From Clostridium sp. (lineage in GTDB: Bacteria; Bacillota; Clostridia; Clostridiales; Clostridiaceae): 40,725 nucleotides of DNA. Numbering within the stretch: the stretch's first letter is position 1; each line of letters opens with the position of its first letter. Shown piece after piece: positions 14,648-23,143 of this stretch. The notes beneath the pieces are model-generated. The model was not told the DNA's origin and searched no databases. It saw only the letters and a program-made list of their open reading frames with translations. The translations under genes and the position numbers were made by a program. The stretch covers positions 1,255 to 41,979 of the forward strand of contig NZ_JAUNLM010000004.1 in NCBI RefSeq assembly GCF_030532265.1. The letters run 5' to 3'.

Positions 14648-16153
14648 ATGGAAATTTTAAGTAGAAAAAAGTGTATGATTATAGATAAGGAAACTATAGA
14701 ATGCATAGGAATTCCTTCTATTGTACTTATGGAAAATGCAGCAAATTCAATTATTAAAGAAATTGAGGAATTTGGTGATAAGGTTGTTATATTTTGTGGA
14801 GTTGGAAATAATGGTGGAGATGGACTAGCTATAGCTAGAAAGTTACATTTACTTAACAAAAGTGTAAAAGTTATTTTAGTTGGTAATGATGAAAAATTAA
14901 CTGAAGATAATAGAAAGAATCTAAAGATAGTAGAAAATATAAATATAAATGTAATTAAATTAAATAAACCAATAAATTCAATTAATAGAAGCTATATAAT
15001 AGAAGAAATAAGAAATTCAGATTATGTAGTTGATGCTATATTTGGAGTAGGTTTAAATAGAGAAATAAAAGGTATATATAAAGAAGTAATAGAATTAATA
15101 AATAAGTTTTCTAAATTTACAGTTTCTATAGACATACCTTCAGGGCTAGACTCAGATACAGGAGAGATTCTTGGGGTAGCAATAAAAGCTAATAAAACAT
15201 TTACTATAGAAGTTATGAAAAAAGGATTTTTTCAAACAAAAGCTGTAAACTTAATTGGTGATATAGAAATAGTAAAAATTAATATTCCAGAATTTATAAA
15301 AGAAAAAAATAGCGAAAAAACTTACATAATAGAAAAAAATAAATATAAAGAAATGATTCCAATAAGAGATATCACTGGACACAAGGGGAAATATGGCAAG
15401 GTTTTAATAATAGCAGGTAGTAAAAAATATAGTGGAGCAGCATTTATAACAACTGAAGCTTGCGTTAGAACAGGTAGTGGATTAGTTACATTATTATCTC
15501 ACAAGGATATAGTAAATTCATTAAAATGTAGATTAATAGAGGCTATTGTTGATGAATATTCAATAGTTAAAGATATTAAAGATTTAAATTGCTTTGATGT
15601 AATAGCTTGTGGACCAGGACTTAGCACTGAAGAAGAAAGCGTTAAAGTATTAGATAAAATAATAAAAGAAAGCAAATGTAAACTTATTTTGGATGCAGAT
15701 GCTTTAAATATAATAAGTCAAAATAAATATATGCTAGATAGTTTAAAAGGTAGGGCTATAATAACACCACATCCAGGTGAATTAGCAAGATTAATAGGAG
15801 TTTCTATTAAGGAAATTGAATCAAATAGAATAGATATAACAAGAGATTTTGCAAAAAAGTATCAAATTATAGTATTACTTAAAGGGTATAATACAGTTAT
15901 ATCAGATGGAAAAAACACTTTTATAAATCCAACTGGAAATAGTAAGATGGCTTCAGGAGGAATGGGTGATTGCTTAACTGGAATAATAACATCATTTGTA
16001 GGTCAAAAAGTATCTATGATAGATTCTGCATTGCTTGGCGCATACATACATGGATATATAGGAGATACACTTTCAAGTTCCAGATATTCAGTTAATGCAA
16101 GAGATATAATAGAAGAATTACCAAAAACAATAGAAAAATTATGTGGAAATTAG
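14648..16153 (+). CDS. nnr: Bifunctional NAD(P)HX epimerase / ADP-dependent NAD(P)HX dehydratase
   Basis: This 501-aa fusion repairs hydrated NADH and NADPH. The N-terminal YjeF_N half (1-about 215) has MENAANSII, the phosphate loop CGVGNNGGDGLAIAR and DAIFGVGLNREIKG, followed by SIDIPSGLDSDTG; it epimerises R and S forms of NAD(P)HX. The C-terminal ribokinase-like half (about 225-501) has GHKGKYGKVLIIAGSKKYSGA, ACGPGLST, ILDADALN and TPHPGELARL. It ends with NPTGNSKMASGGMGDCLTG, which carries the catalytic aspartate; it dehydrates the S form using ADP. It starts 2 bp after acpS with GAGGTG overlapping the acpS stop, so translation is coupled. All key motifs look intact. Confidence 0.95.
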   Translation: MEILSRKKCMIIDKETIECIGIPSIVLMENAANSIIKEIEEFGDKVVIFCGVGNNGGDGLAIARKLHLLNKSVKVILVGNDEKLTEDNRKNLKIVENININVIKLNKPINSINRSYIIEEIRNSDYVVDAIFGVGLNREIKGIYKEVIELINKFSKFTVSIDIPSGLDSDTGEILGVAIKANKTFTIEVMKKGFFQTKAVNLIGDIEIVKINIPEFIKEKNSEKTYIIEKNKYKEMIPIRDITGHKGKYGKVLIIAGSKKYSGAAFITTEACVRTGSGLVTLLSHKDIVNSLKCRLIEAIVDEYSIVKDIKDLNCFDVIACGPGLSTEEESVKVLDKIIKESKCKLILDADALNIISQNKYMLDSLKGRAIITPHPGELARLIGVSIKEIESNRIDITRDFAKKYQIIVLLKGYNTVISDGKNTFINPTGNSKMASGGMGDCLTGIITSFVGQKVSMIDSALLGAYIHGYIGDTLSSSRYSVNARDIIEELPKTIEKLCGN

Positions 16154-16165
16154 AATAAATCTTAC

Positions 16166-16203
16166 GTTAGCTTAATATTAGTATTAATAAACAATTAAGC
16201 TAC
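16166..16203 (+). other. Hairpin directly before the gerS-like ribosome site
   Basis: TAGCTTAAT (16168-16176) and ATTAAGCTA (16194-16202) pair across a 17-nt loop. The ribosome site CGGAGG follows immediately. There is no T tract, so it is more likely an RNA structure than a terminator. Confidence 0.4.
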
Positions 16204-16213
16204 GGAGGTTTAA

Positions 16214-16894
16214 ATGAAAGTTTTAGATAAAATAAAAAGTAATTTCAATAAAAAACAAAAAAATGTTAAATCAAAGGATAATAATCTAAAAAAGAAATTA
16301 TTAATAACAGTTTTAATGATAATACCCTTTATTTCAATAATACTTATAATATCATTAAGACATGTGGTAACCCCAACTAATGAAGATATATTAAATACTG
16401 TTAAAAATTTAGATGATTATACATCTATAGTTGAATATACAATAACAAATGATAATGGAACATACAATCAAAAGGCGGAATTATCTTATTGTAAAGATAA
16501 CGGTATAAGGTTAGATTTTGGGGAAGAGCTTACAAAAATATATACTGATGATAGTATAACTATGATTTACAATAAAACAAATGAAAAGTATGAGGTAGAT
16601 AGAGAACTAGATAGAGTATATGACTTGGCTGCAATGAAAGAACTTTTTAAAAACCCAATTTTAGAATTTAAAGAAGGACAAGAAGAGTGGGGAGATTTAA
16701 AATATTTAAAGGTTGAGTTTGATTTAGTAACTAAAAATCTTCATATTGATAGGGCAACTTTATATATAGATAAAAATAAGAAAGAACCAATGGTTTTAAA
16801 AATATTTGATAGTAATAATAAAGAAAGAATAAAAATAGAATATAGAGAATTTTTGAATAAAAAGTTATGTGAAAAGGATAAGTTTAAAAAATAA
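16214..16894 (+). CDS. Membrane-anchored GerS/YdcC-like (LolA-fold) protein
   Basis: This is 226 aa. The N-terminus is very basic (about 32 residues, many Lys), then there is one membrane span (LLITVLMIIPFISIILIISL, about 33-52), so residues 53-226 face outside. The outer domain is strand-rich with repeats of polar beta segments (YTSIVEYTITND, ELSYCKDNGIRLDF, LKYLKVEFDLVTKNLHIDRATLYID). This fits the LolA/LolB-like fold of germination lipoprotein GerS and Bacillus YdcC. The place in the genome also fits, since ydcC follows acpS in Bacillus. Unlike GerS there is no lipobox cysteine; anchoring would be by the uncleaved helix. A role in spore cortex processing is inference. It is preceded by CGGAGG and a hairpin. 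Confidence 0.72.
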   Translation: MKVLDKIKSNFNKKQKNVKSKDNNLKKKLLITVLMIIPFISIILIISLRHVVTPTNEDILNTVKNLDDYTSIVEYTITNDNGTYNQKAELSYCKDNGIRLDFGEELTKIYTDDSITMIYNKTNEKYEVDRELDRVYDLAAMKELFKNPILEFKEGQEEWGDLKYLKVEFDLVTKNLHIDRATLYIDKNKKEPMVLKIFDSNNKERIKIEYREFLNKKLCEKDKFKK

Positions 16895-17029
16895 AAATCA
16901 GCCAAAGATCAAATCAAAACATTACAAAGGGTTAAATAATTAATTTAAGTGTACATATAGGATAAAAAAATGGGTATCAAATGATTTTAAAAAAATTTAA
17001 AACAAATTTAAATATATAATACAAATCCT

Positions 17030-17059
17030 TTGACATTGTGACATACTTTTATATATAAT
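17030..17059 (+). promoter_or_regulatory. Sigma-A promoter of the toxin-antitoxin pair
   Basis: A perfect TTGACA (17030-17035), an 18-bp spacer and a perfect TATAAT (17054-17059). It is one of the strongest promoters in the window and shows that the pair is transcribed on its own. Confidence 0.8.
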
Positions 17060-17102
17060 TTGAATATACATAAAATTCTTTGTTGAATTAGGAGGAATTA
17101 TC

Positions 17103-17330
17103 ATGTCACGTCAAAAGGATTTAGAAAAGTTAGGTCAATTAGAAGAAAGTTGTAAATATAATGGAGATAATTTAATAGTATATATAGATAGGGAAAATAA
17201 TAAAGAAATTGAGGATATTATGAAAAAAGGATATCAAGAGATGGCTTTATTAAATTTACAATTAGCTTTAATGACAGAACATGAATTAGTTGATGTTGAT
17301 GATTATGAGACATGGCTTTGCGGAGTGTGA
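17103..17330 (+). CDS. MazE/EndoAI-type antitoxin, short
   Basis: This is 75 aa, directly preceded by AGGAGG. The C-terminal half (about 34-75) resembles the toxin-binding tail of Endo[22 protein letters not shown] lines up with the LMRRGYMEMAKINLNIA region of the Bacillus protein, which is about 93 aa. The N-terminal half does not show the usual ribbon-helix-helix strand (KISLPENL-like) that binds the operator. Residues 1-24 are polar instead. So the product can probably neutralise the toxin but may not autorepress well. It ends 8 bp before the toxin start. Neighbouring genes identify it even though its own sequence is diverged. Confidence 0.78.
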   Translation: MSRQKDLEKLGQLEESCKYNGDNLIVYIDRENNKEIEDIMKKGYQEMALLNLQLALMTEHELVDVDDYETWLCGV

Positions 17331-17338
17331 TAATTCTT

Positions 17339-17692
17339 ATGACGACTATGGTAGTAAAAAGAGGAGATATATTTTATGCTGATTTGAGCCCTGTTATTGG
17401 ATCAGAACAGGGAGGGATAAGACCTGTTATCATAATTCAAAATGATATAGGTAATAGATATAGTCCTACAGTTATTGTGGCAGCTATAACATCTCAAATT
17501 AATAAAGCAAAATTACCAACACATGTTGAGATATCTTCAGAAGAATATGGGTTAAATAGAGATTCTGTAGTTCTACTAGAACAAATTAGGACATTAGATA
17601 AAAGAAGGCTTAAGGAAAAAATAGGACATATGACAGATGAAGATATGAAAAAGGTAAATAAAGCTTTATTAATAAGCTTAAATTTAATTTAA
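17339..17692 (+). CDS. ndoA: MazF/EndoA-type mRNA interferase toxin
   Basis: This is 117 aa from the ATG at 17339, with GGAGTG 11 nt upstream; an ATG at 17348 is another choice. A longer frame from 17312 overlaps the antitoxin and has no ribosome site. It closely follows Bacillus Endo[21 protein letters not shown], then [20 protein letters not shown] and [20 protein letters not shown]. The catalytic pair is Arg28 and Thr51 in this numbering. EndoA is a sequence-specific ribonuclease (UACAU in Bacillus) that cuts cellular mRNAs, and the antitoxin holds it inactive. The catalytic residues are intact, so the toxin looks functional. A GU-containing hairpin terminator follows. Confidence 0.94.
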   Translation: MTTMVVKRGDIFYADLSPVIGSEQGGIRPVIIIQNDIGNRYSPTVIVAAITSQINKAKLPTHVEISSEEYGLNRDSVVLLEQIRTLDKRRLKEKIGHMTDEDMKKVNKALLISLNLI

Positions 17693-17724
17693 AGTAATTA
17701 ACAAAATTTTAATAAAAGATGAAC

Positions 17725-17760
17725 AAGCTATGCGAATGTAATCATTTGCGTAGCTTTTAT
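17725..17760 (+). terminator. Intrinsic terminator after the toxin gene
   Basis: AAGCTATGCGAATG (17725-17738), loop TAAT, CATTTGCGTAGCTT (17743-17756) pair with two GU wobbles, then TTAT. Confidence 0.7.
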
Positions 17761-17980
17761 TGTTTTATAATATCTATTAATTATATAAAAGTTCAATAAA
17801 AGATATGTAAAGGATATACTATTACAAATAGAGTATACTAAAGTGTTAAATATGAGATACTAATTCAAAATAGTATATATTATTATGTATACAAAGTGGA
17901 AAATATATGATAAAATAAAAAACGTAAATAGCGGAAAACTAAATCTATATAATGTTAAATTAATACTGGGAGGATAAAAA

Positions 17981-18805
17981 ATGAAAATGAATAAACAAGA
18001 GCTAATGGACACAGCTAAAATTATAAGAAAAGACATAGTATCAATGTTAACTGAATCTGCATCAGGGCATCCAGGTGGATCATTATCAGCTGCAGATATA
18101 GTAACAACATTATTCTTTAATGAAATGAATATTGATCCAAAAAATCCTAAAATGGAAAATAGAGATAGATTTGTTTTATCAAAAGGTCATGCTGCACCAG
18201 TTTTATACAGTGCTTTAGCAAGAAGAGGATTTTTTAGTCCAGAGGAATTAAAAACTTTAAGAAAATTTGGTTCAAATCTTCAAGGACATCCTAATATGAA
18301 TGATTTACCAGGAATAGATATGTCAACTGGATCACTTGGTCAAGGTGTATCAACTGCTGTTGGAATGGCTCTAGCAGGTAAGGTCGATAACAAAGATTAT
18401 AGAGTATATGCTCTACTTGGGGATGGAGAATTAGAAGAAGGTCAAGTATGGGAAGCTGCAATGTCAGGAGCCCACTACAAATTAGATAATTTAACAATAT
18501 TTATAGATTTTAATGGTCTTCAAATAGATGGAGATATAACTAAAGTAATGAACCCTTCACCAATAGATAAAAAGTTTGAAGCTTTTGGTTGGAATGTATT
18601 AGTAATAGATGGACATAATTATGATGAAATATTAGAAGCTATAGAAAAGGCTAAAAATCATAAAGGTCAACCAACTGCAATAGTATGTAAGACTGTAAAA
18701 GGAAAAGGTGTTTCATTTATGGAAAATGAAGCAAGCTGGCATGGAACAGCTCCAAGCAGAGAACAATGCGAAGAAGCTTTAAAAGAAATTGGAGGGGACA
18801 AATAA
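17981..18805 (+). CDS. Transketolase, N-terminal (thiamine diphosphate) subunit
   Basis: This is 274 aa, the first half of a split transketolase. It carries the thiamine-diphosphate and Mg site: SGHPGGSLSAADI (28-40), SKGHAAPVLYSAL, and GDGELEEGQ (147-155), followed by the metal-binding asparagine region FIDFNGLQIDG. With the C-terminal subunit it moves two-carbon units between sugar phosphates in the non-oxidative pentose phosphate pathway. It is preceded by GGGAGG. The stop at 18803-18805 is one base before the start of the partner gene, so the two subunits are made in step. Split transketolases are common in Clostridia and Archaea. Confidence 0.95.
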   Translation: MKMNKQELMDTAKIIRKDIVSMLTESASGHPGGSLSAADIVTTLFFNEMNIDPKNPKMENRDRFVLSKGHAAPVLYSALARRGFFSPEELKTLRKFGSNLQGHPNMNDLPGIDMSTGSLGQGVSTAVGMALAGKVDNKDYRVYALLGDGELEEGQVWEAAMSGAHYKLDNLTIFIDFNGLQIDGDITKVMNPSPIDKKFEAFGWNVLVIDGHNYDEILEAIEKAKNHKGQPTAIVCKTVKGKGVSFMENEASWHGTAPSREQCEEALKEIGGDK

Positions 18806-18806
18806 T

Positions 18807-19751
18807 ATGAGTAAAAAAATAGCAACAAGAGAATCATACGGAAAAGCATTAAAAGATTTAGCTGAAATCAACAAAAATGTTGTTGTATTAGACGCTGACC
18901 TTTCAAAATCAACAAAAACTGCAGAATTTAAATCAGTTGCACCAGAAAGATTTTTTAACATGGGAATAGCTGAAGCTAACATGATGGGTGTAGCAGCAGG
19001 TATGTCAACTTGTGGTAAAATACCTTTTGTTAGTACATTTGCTATGTTTGCTGCTGGTAGAGCATTTGAGCAAATAAGAAACTCAATTTGTTATCCAAGA
19101 CTAAATGTTAAAATATGTGCAACTCATGCTGGTTTAACAGTAGGAGAAGATGGAGCTTCACACCAAGCTATTGAAGATTTATCATTAATGAGAAGTATTC
19201 CAAACATGACAGTTATAAATCCATCAGATGATGTAGAAGCGCAAGCTGCTATAAAAGCTGTTGCTGAATTTAATGGTCCTTGTTATGTAAGACTTGGAAG
19301 AGCTGCAGTTAATGTTATAAATGATAATGCTGATTATAAATTTGAAATAGGTAAAGGAGTTACTTTAAAAGAAGGTAACGATGTTACTATAATAGGAACA
19401 GGTATAATGGTTGATACAGCTATAGAAGCTGCAGAAATTTTAAAGGCTGAAGGAATAAATGCAAGAGTTTTAAATATTCATACAATAAAGCCTATAGATA
19501 AAGAACTTTTAATAAAAGCTGCTAAAGAAACTGGTGCAATAGTAACAGCAGAAGAACACAACATAATTGGTGGATTAGGTTCAGCTGTTTCAGAAGTTTT
19601 ATGTGAAGAATATCCTGTACCAGTATTAAAAGTTGGTGTTATGGATACTTTTGGTGAAAGTGGAAAACCAAACGAATTATTAGAAGCTTATGGATTAACT
19701 GCAAAAAATGTAGCTGAAAAAGCAAAGAAAGCTATAAGTTACAAAAAGTAA
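18807..19751 (+). CDS. Transketolase, C-terminal (pyrimidine-binding) subunit
   Basis: This is 314 aa from the ATG at 18807, with GGAGGGG about 10 nt upstream. A TTG at 18789 would overlap the first subunit and precede the ribosome site. It holds the pyrimidine-binding domain (VVVLDADLSKSTKT, the catalytic-glutamate region NMGIAEANMMGVAAG, then STFAMFAAGRAFEQIRNSI and HAGLTVGEDGASHQA). The C-terminal transketolase fold follows (VTIIGTGIMVDTAIEAAEIL, then VTAEEHNIIGGLG). It completes the active site with the N-terminal subunit. A strong hairpin terminator follows. Confidence 0.95.
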   Translation: MSKKIATRESYGKALKDLAEINKNVVVLDADLSKSTKTAEFKSVAPERFFNMGIAEANMMGVAAGMSTCGKIPFVSTFAMFAAGRAFEQIRNSICYPRLNVKICATHAGLTVGEDGASHQAIEDLSLMRSIPNMTVINPSDDVEAQAAIKAVAEFNGPCYVRLGRAAVNVINDNADYKFEIGKGVTLKEGNDVTIIGTGIMVDTAIEAAEILKAEGINARVLNIHTIKPIDKELLIKAAKETGAIVTAEEHNIIGGLGSAVSEVLCEEYPVPVLKVGVMDTFGESGKPNELLEAYGLTAKNVAEKAKKAISYKK

Positions 19752-19776
19752 TAGAAAAAATTACCTTATTTATGAT

Positions 19777-19813
19777 ATAACAGTATAGTGAAGGCTATAC
19801 TGTTATTTTTATA
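19777..19813 (+). terminator. Intrinsic terminator after the transketolase pair
   Basis: ATAACAGTATAG (19777-19788), loop TGAAGG, CTATACTGTTAT (19795-19806), then TTTTAT. Confidence 0.82.
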
Positions 19814-20405
19814 TATAAAATTATGTATTTAAATTATGAGGGTAATATGTAGGGTGATTTAAATCGTATGGGTTCATAAAATTTAGAAACCAATTTAAAT
19901 TGTATTTAATCAGAATACTTTAATTTATGTAATAAAAGCAATAGAAAAAATTTAAAATAAGCTCCTTTAGAATATGTATTTGAATTTCAATATAAATAGT
20001 GAACTTACATTATATTAATGATTAGTTATATAAATTAGTATTGGAAAGAGATATATACAGAAATATGTATTTTATTAAATAGAATTGTTATATATAAAAT
20101 TATAAATACATTAAATATATTTAACCAAGTTATTATTTTTACTAAAACTTATGATTAAAAAATTACATAATAAAAGCTATCAATAGAAAATGGGCTTTAT
20201 TAATTATGAAATTTATATACTAGAAATAAAAAGTTATTTTAAAAGTACAAGTTATTAAGCTTAGAAAATTTATAAAAGATAACAATGAAATAAGCCTTTA
20301 TAATTATCAATACTTTGTTATTCAAAGGATTTTGTATCGTAGGATAGTATAATTAAAGCTAGAGAAACTAATAATAAAGTATTGAAGAATATTTTATTAA
20401 GAATT
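19814..20405. other. Gene-free AT-rich stretch of about 0.6 kb
   Basis: I see no ORF with a ribosome site, no RNA gene and no repeat. Stops occur often in all frames. There is a -10-like TATAAT at 20348-20353 about 60 bp before the YitT gene, without a convincing -35. It may be remnant sequence of a lost gene. Confidence 0.5.
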
Positions 20406-20418
20406 GGGGTGTTAATTA

Positions 20419-21273
20419 ATGGAAAAGAGAGTGTTAAAAGATTATGTAATAATAACATTGGGGGTAATATTAGTAGCAATATCAGTAGAATATTTCTTCG
20501 CACCAAATAACTTAGCAGCTGGAGGAGTTACTGGATTTGCTATAGTAGTAAATAATTTTATACCATCAATAGGTGTAGGTATTATAACATTAATAATAAA
20601 TATTATTTTATTTGCTGTTGCATTTATATTTATAGGTGGAAATTTTGGAAGTAGAAGCGTTTATGCAACCTTAATGCTTTCAGTAGTTATGTGGATTATT
20701 GAAAAATTTCTTAATCCTTTTGCAATAACTCATGATTTAGTTATTGCTACAATAATAGGAACACTTATATCAGCTTTAGGAATAGCTTTAGTATTTAATG
20801 CTAATTCATCAACAGGTGGAACAGATATTTTAGCAAAAATTATGAATAAGTTTATGCATATTGATATTGGTAAAGCTTTATTAATAGTAGATCTTATAAT
20901 TACAATTTCAGGAGCTTATGTGTTTGGATTGGATTTAGGTTTTTATTCAATGTTAAGTGTAATAATACTTGGTGTATCAGTTGATAAGTTTATAGAAGGG
21001 TTTAATTCATGTAAACAAGTAATGATTATAAGTGATCATACAGAAAAAATAAGTAAGTTTATACTAGAAGAGCTTGAAAGAAGCTATACCGCAATAAAAG
21101 GAGTAGGTGGATTTTCTAAGAAAGAAAGTTATATAATATATACAATTCTAAATAGAAATGAATTTATAAAATTAAAGAAACATATAAGAGATGTAGATAA
21201 AAGAGCTTTTATTACAGTTGGAGAAGTTCATGAAGTTTTAGGAGAAGGCTTCTCAGATATTAATGAAGCATAA
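20419..21273 (+). CDS. YitT family membrane protein (YitT + DUF2179)
   Basis: This is 284 aa. The first about 200 residues form five or six membrane spans with the YitT signature: an early span followed by EYFFAPNNLAAGGVTGFAIV, then NANSSTGGTDILAKIMNKFM. The C-terminal cytoplasmic DUF2179 domain (about 205-284) starts SCKQVMIISDHTEKISKFIL and contains GVGGFSKKESYIIYTILNRNE, ending AFITVGEVHEVLGEGF. The family is widespread in Firmicutes and thought to be a transporter or carrier with a small regulatory domain. The substrate is not established. The ATG at 20419 follows GGGGTG. Confidence 0.9.
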   Translation: MEKRVLKDYVIITLGVILVAISVEYFFAPNNLAAGGVTGFAIVVNNFIPSIGVGIITLIINIILFAVAFIFIGGNFGSRSVYATLMLSVVMWIIEKFLNPFAITHDLVIATIIGTLISALGIALVFNANSSTGGTDILAKIMNKFMHIDIGKALLIVDLIITISGAYVFGLDLGFYSMLSVIILGVSVDKFIEGFNSCKQVMIISDHTEKISKFILEELERSYTAIKGVGGFSKKESYIIYTILNRNEFIKLKKHIRDVDKRAFITVGEVHEVLGEGFSDINEA

Positions 21274-21361
21274 TTCTACAAAAAATTTAATAAGTTCTTG
21301 TAGAAATTTATCTTAATACAAAAAACTTAATAAAATATTATATTATATGTGTAGATACATG

Positions 21362-21370
21362 TGATATAAT
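21362..21370 (+). promoter_or_regulatory. Extended -10 element before ftsE
   Basis: TG-A-TATAAT at 21362-21370, about 62 bp upstream of the ftsE ATG. No good -35 is seen, which fits extended -10 promoters. TGATATAAT also occurs before uvrC and rapZ. Confidence 0.5.
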
Positions 21371-21431
21371 GGTTCTGTATAATGGACAAGGGGTTTATGG
21401 AGGAGTCCAATTTATAAGGAGTGTTTAGAGA

Positions 21432-22118
21432 ATGATAGAATTTAAAAATGTATCTAAGGTTTATGATAATAACGTAAAAGCTCTATCAGATGTCAACGTA
21501 GAAATAGCATCAGGTGAATTTGTCTTTCTAGTTGGTCCATCAGGGGCAGGTAAATCAACATTCATAAAAATGTTATTAAAAGAAGTAGAACCTTCTTCAG
21601 GAGAAATAGTAGTTTCAGGTCAAAATTTAGCAGATATAAAGAGAAAACAAACACCATATTATAGAAGAAAAATAGGAATGGTATTCCAAGACTTTAGATT
21701 AATACCTAATCTTAATGTTTATGAAAATGTTGCCTTTGCTATGAAAGTAGTTGAAGCGGCACCAAAAGAAATAAGAAGAAGAGTTCCGATGGTGTTATCA
21801 TTAGTTGGATTATCACACAAATATAAGATGTTTCCACATGAGTTATCAGGAGGAGAACAACAAAGAGTTTCTTTAGCAAGAGCAATAGTTAATAATCCAT
21901 CAATTTTAATTGCTGATGAGCCTACAGGAAACCTTGACCCTGATACAGCGAAGGAAATAATGGAACTTTTAGATGATATTAATAAGGCTGGTACAACTGT
22001 TCTTATGGCAACACATGCTCAAGAGATTGTTAATGATATGAAAAAAAGAGTTATAGCTATTGAGAAAGGTGAAATTGTAAGAGACGAAAAGAGAGGTAGG
22101 TATAATGATGAAAATTAA
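21432..22118 (+). CDS. ftsE: Cell-division ABC transporter ATPase FtsE
   Basis: This 228-aa ABC ATPase has Walker A GPSGAGKST (35-43), Q-loop VFQDFRLIPNLNVYENVAFA (FtsE-typical), signature LSGGEQQRVSLARA, Walker B ILIADEPTGNLD and switch ATHAQEIV. With FtsX it forms a membrane complex that uses ATP to activate cell-wall hydrolases outside the cell at division or elongation sites rather than to transport. In Bacillus and Streptococcus the targets are CwlO and PcsB. A CwlO/PcsB-like enzyme is encoded at 2852-4150. ftsX overlaps the end by 14 bp. The same cluster goes on with ctp and a MinJ-like gene. Confidence 0.96.
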   Translation: MIEFKNVSKVYDNNVKALSDVNVEIASGEFVFLVGPSGAGKSTFIKMLLKEVEPSSGEIVVSGQNLADIKRKQTPYYRRKIGMVFQDFRLIPNLNVYENVAFAMKVVEAAPKEIRRRVPMVLSLVGLSHKYKMFPHELSGGEQQRVSLARAIVNNPSILIADEPTGNLDPDTAKEIMELLDDINKAGTTVLMATHAQEIVNDMKKRVIAIEKGEIVRDEKRGRYNDEN

Positions 22119-22998
22119 TACAGTAAATCATTTTATTTCTGATGCCTTTAAAAGCTTGAGAAGAAATAAAACTCTTTGCTTTGCATCTGTTATCACAGTA
22201 CTTATTACATTTTTTGTTTTAGGTATATTCGTACTTATAAGCAAAAATGTAGGTTTAGCTCTTAATGATGTGCAGTCAAAAGTAGACGTTAGAGTATACT
22301 TAAAAGATGATATCAAATTAATTGAGCAAAGAGAAGTTGAAATAAAGTTAAATGAGCTTCCAGGTGTTAAAGAAATACAATATGAATCAAAAGAACAAGC
22401 ATTTAAAAATTTCCAAGAAAGTACTAAGGAAAGTAAAGGACTATTAGAAGGATATAATTTAAATAATAATCCTTTCCCAGCATCATTTGTAGTAAAATTA
22501 CAAGACCCTAGTTATGCAAAATCAATAGCAGATGCTGTTCAAAGTATGCCAGGGGTTGAAAGTATAGGAAATCAACAAGATATAGTAAATACAATTACTA
22601 AAGTAGTAAATGCATTTAGAGTTTTAGGATTTGTTTTATTTGTAATACTAACTGGGGTTGCTGTATTCTTAATTATGAACACAACAAAATTAACTGTTTA
22701 CTCAAGAAGAAGAGAAGTTGGTATAATGAAGTTTGTTGGAGCTACTGATTGGTTTATTAGATGGCCATTTATAATTGAAGGAATGATAATAGGGCTTATA
22801 GGTTCAGTATTAGCAATAATATTCTTAGTACTTGCATATAATGGATTTGTAAGTTGGATTTCAGATAAAGTACTATATATATCATTACTTCCAGTAAGCT
22901 ATGTTGGAACTAATTTATTACTATACTTTGGATTAGGTGGATTAGTAGTTGGTGGTGTATCAAGTTATGCTTCATTAAGAAAATTCTTAATAGTATAA
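22105..22998 (+). CDS. ftsX: Cell-division protein FtsX
   Basis: This 297-aa membrane protein has the FtsX layout. There is an N-terminal span (about 25-47), then an extracellular loop of about 120 residues with the permease-like PLPGVKEIQ-type segment (LNELPGVKEIQYESKEQAFK). Three C-terminal spans follow (about 172-290). RREVGIMKFVGATDWFIRWP is the conserved cytoplasmic coupling segment that contacts FtsE. The extracellular loop binds the cell-wall hydrolase partner. It has tandem ATG codons at 22105 and 22108 after GAGAGGTAGG, either could be used. It overlaps ftsE by 14 bp. A strong hairpin terminator 34 bp after the stop separates it from ctp. Confidence 0.95.
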   Translation: MMKINTVNHFISDAFKSLRRNKTLCFASVITVLITFFVLGIFVLISKNVGLALNDVQSKVDVRVYLKDDIKLIEQREVEIKLNELPGVKEIQYESKEQAFKNFQESTKESKGLLEGYNLNNNPFPASFVVKLQDPSYAKSIADAVQSMPGVESIGNQQDIVNTITKVVNAFRVLGFVLFVILTGVAVFLIMNTTKLTVYSRRREVGIMKFVGATDWFIRWPFIIEGMIIGLIGSVLAIIFLVLAYNGFVSWISDKVLYISLLPVSYVGTNLLLYFGLGGLVVGGVSSYASLRKFLIV

Positions 22999-23031
22999 AA
23001 TTATTAAATATGAATAAAATATTATTATAAT

Positions 23032-23070
23032 AACTCAGTAGGAAGAAATTCCTACTGAGTTTAGTTTAAT
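23032..23070 (+). terminator. Intrinsic terminator after ftsX
   Basis: AACTCAGTAGGAA (23032-23044), loop GAAA, TTCCTACTGAGTT (23049-23061), then a T-rich stretch (TAGTTTAAT). GAAA is a stable tetraloop. The T tract is weak, so partial read-through into ctp is possible. Confidence 0.75.
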
Positions 23071-23143
23071 ATGGAAAAATTTTATAATTTAAGTTATACT
23101 ATTAAATTATATGGCTTGAGAAGATTGAAAGGATGTTGTGGTT

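Noticed and set aside
21274-21305. Hairpin TTCTACAA/TTGTAGAA after the YitT gene
   Set aside because: The loop is 16 nt and no T tract follows, so I do not call it a terminator.
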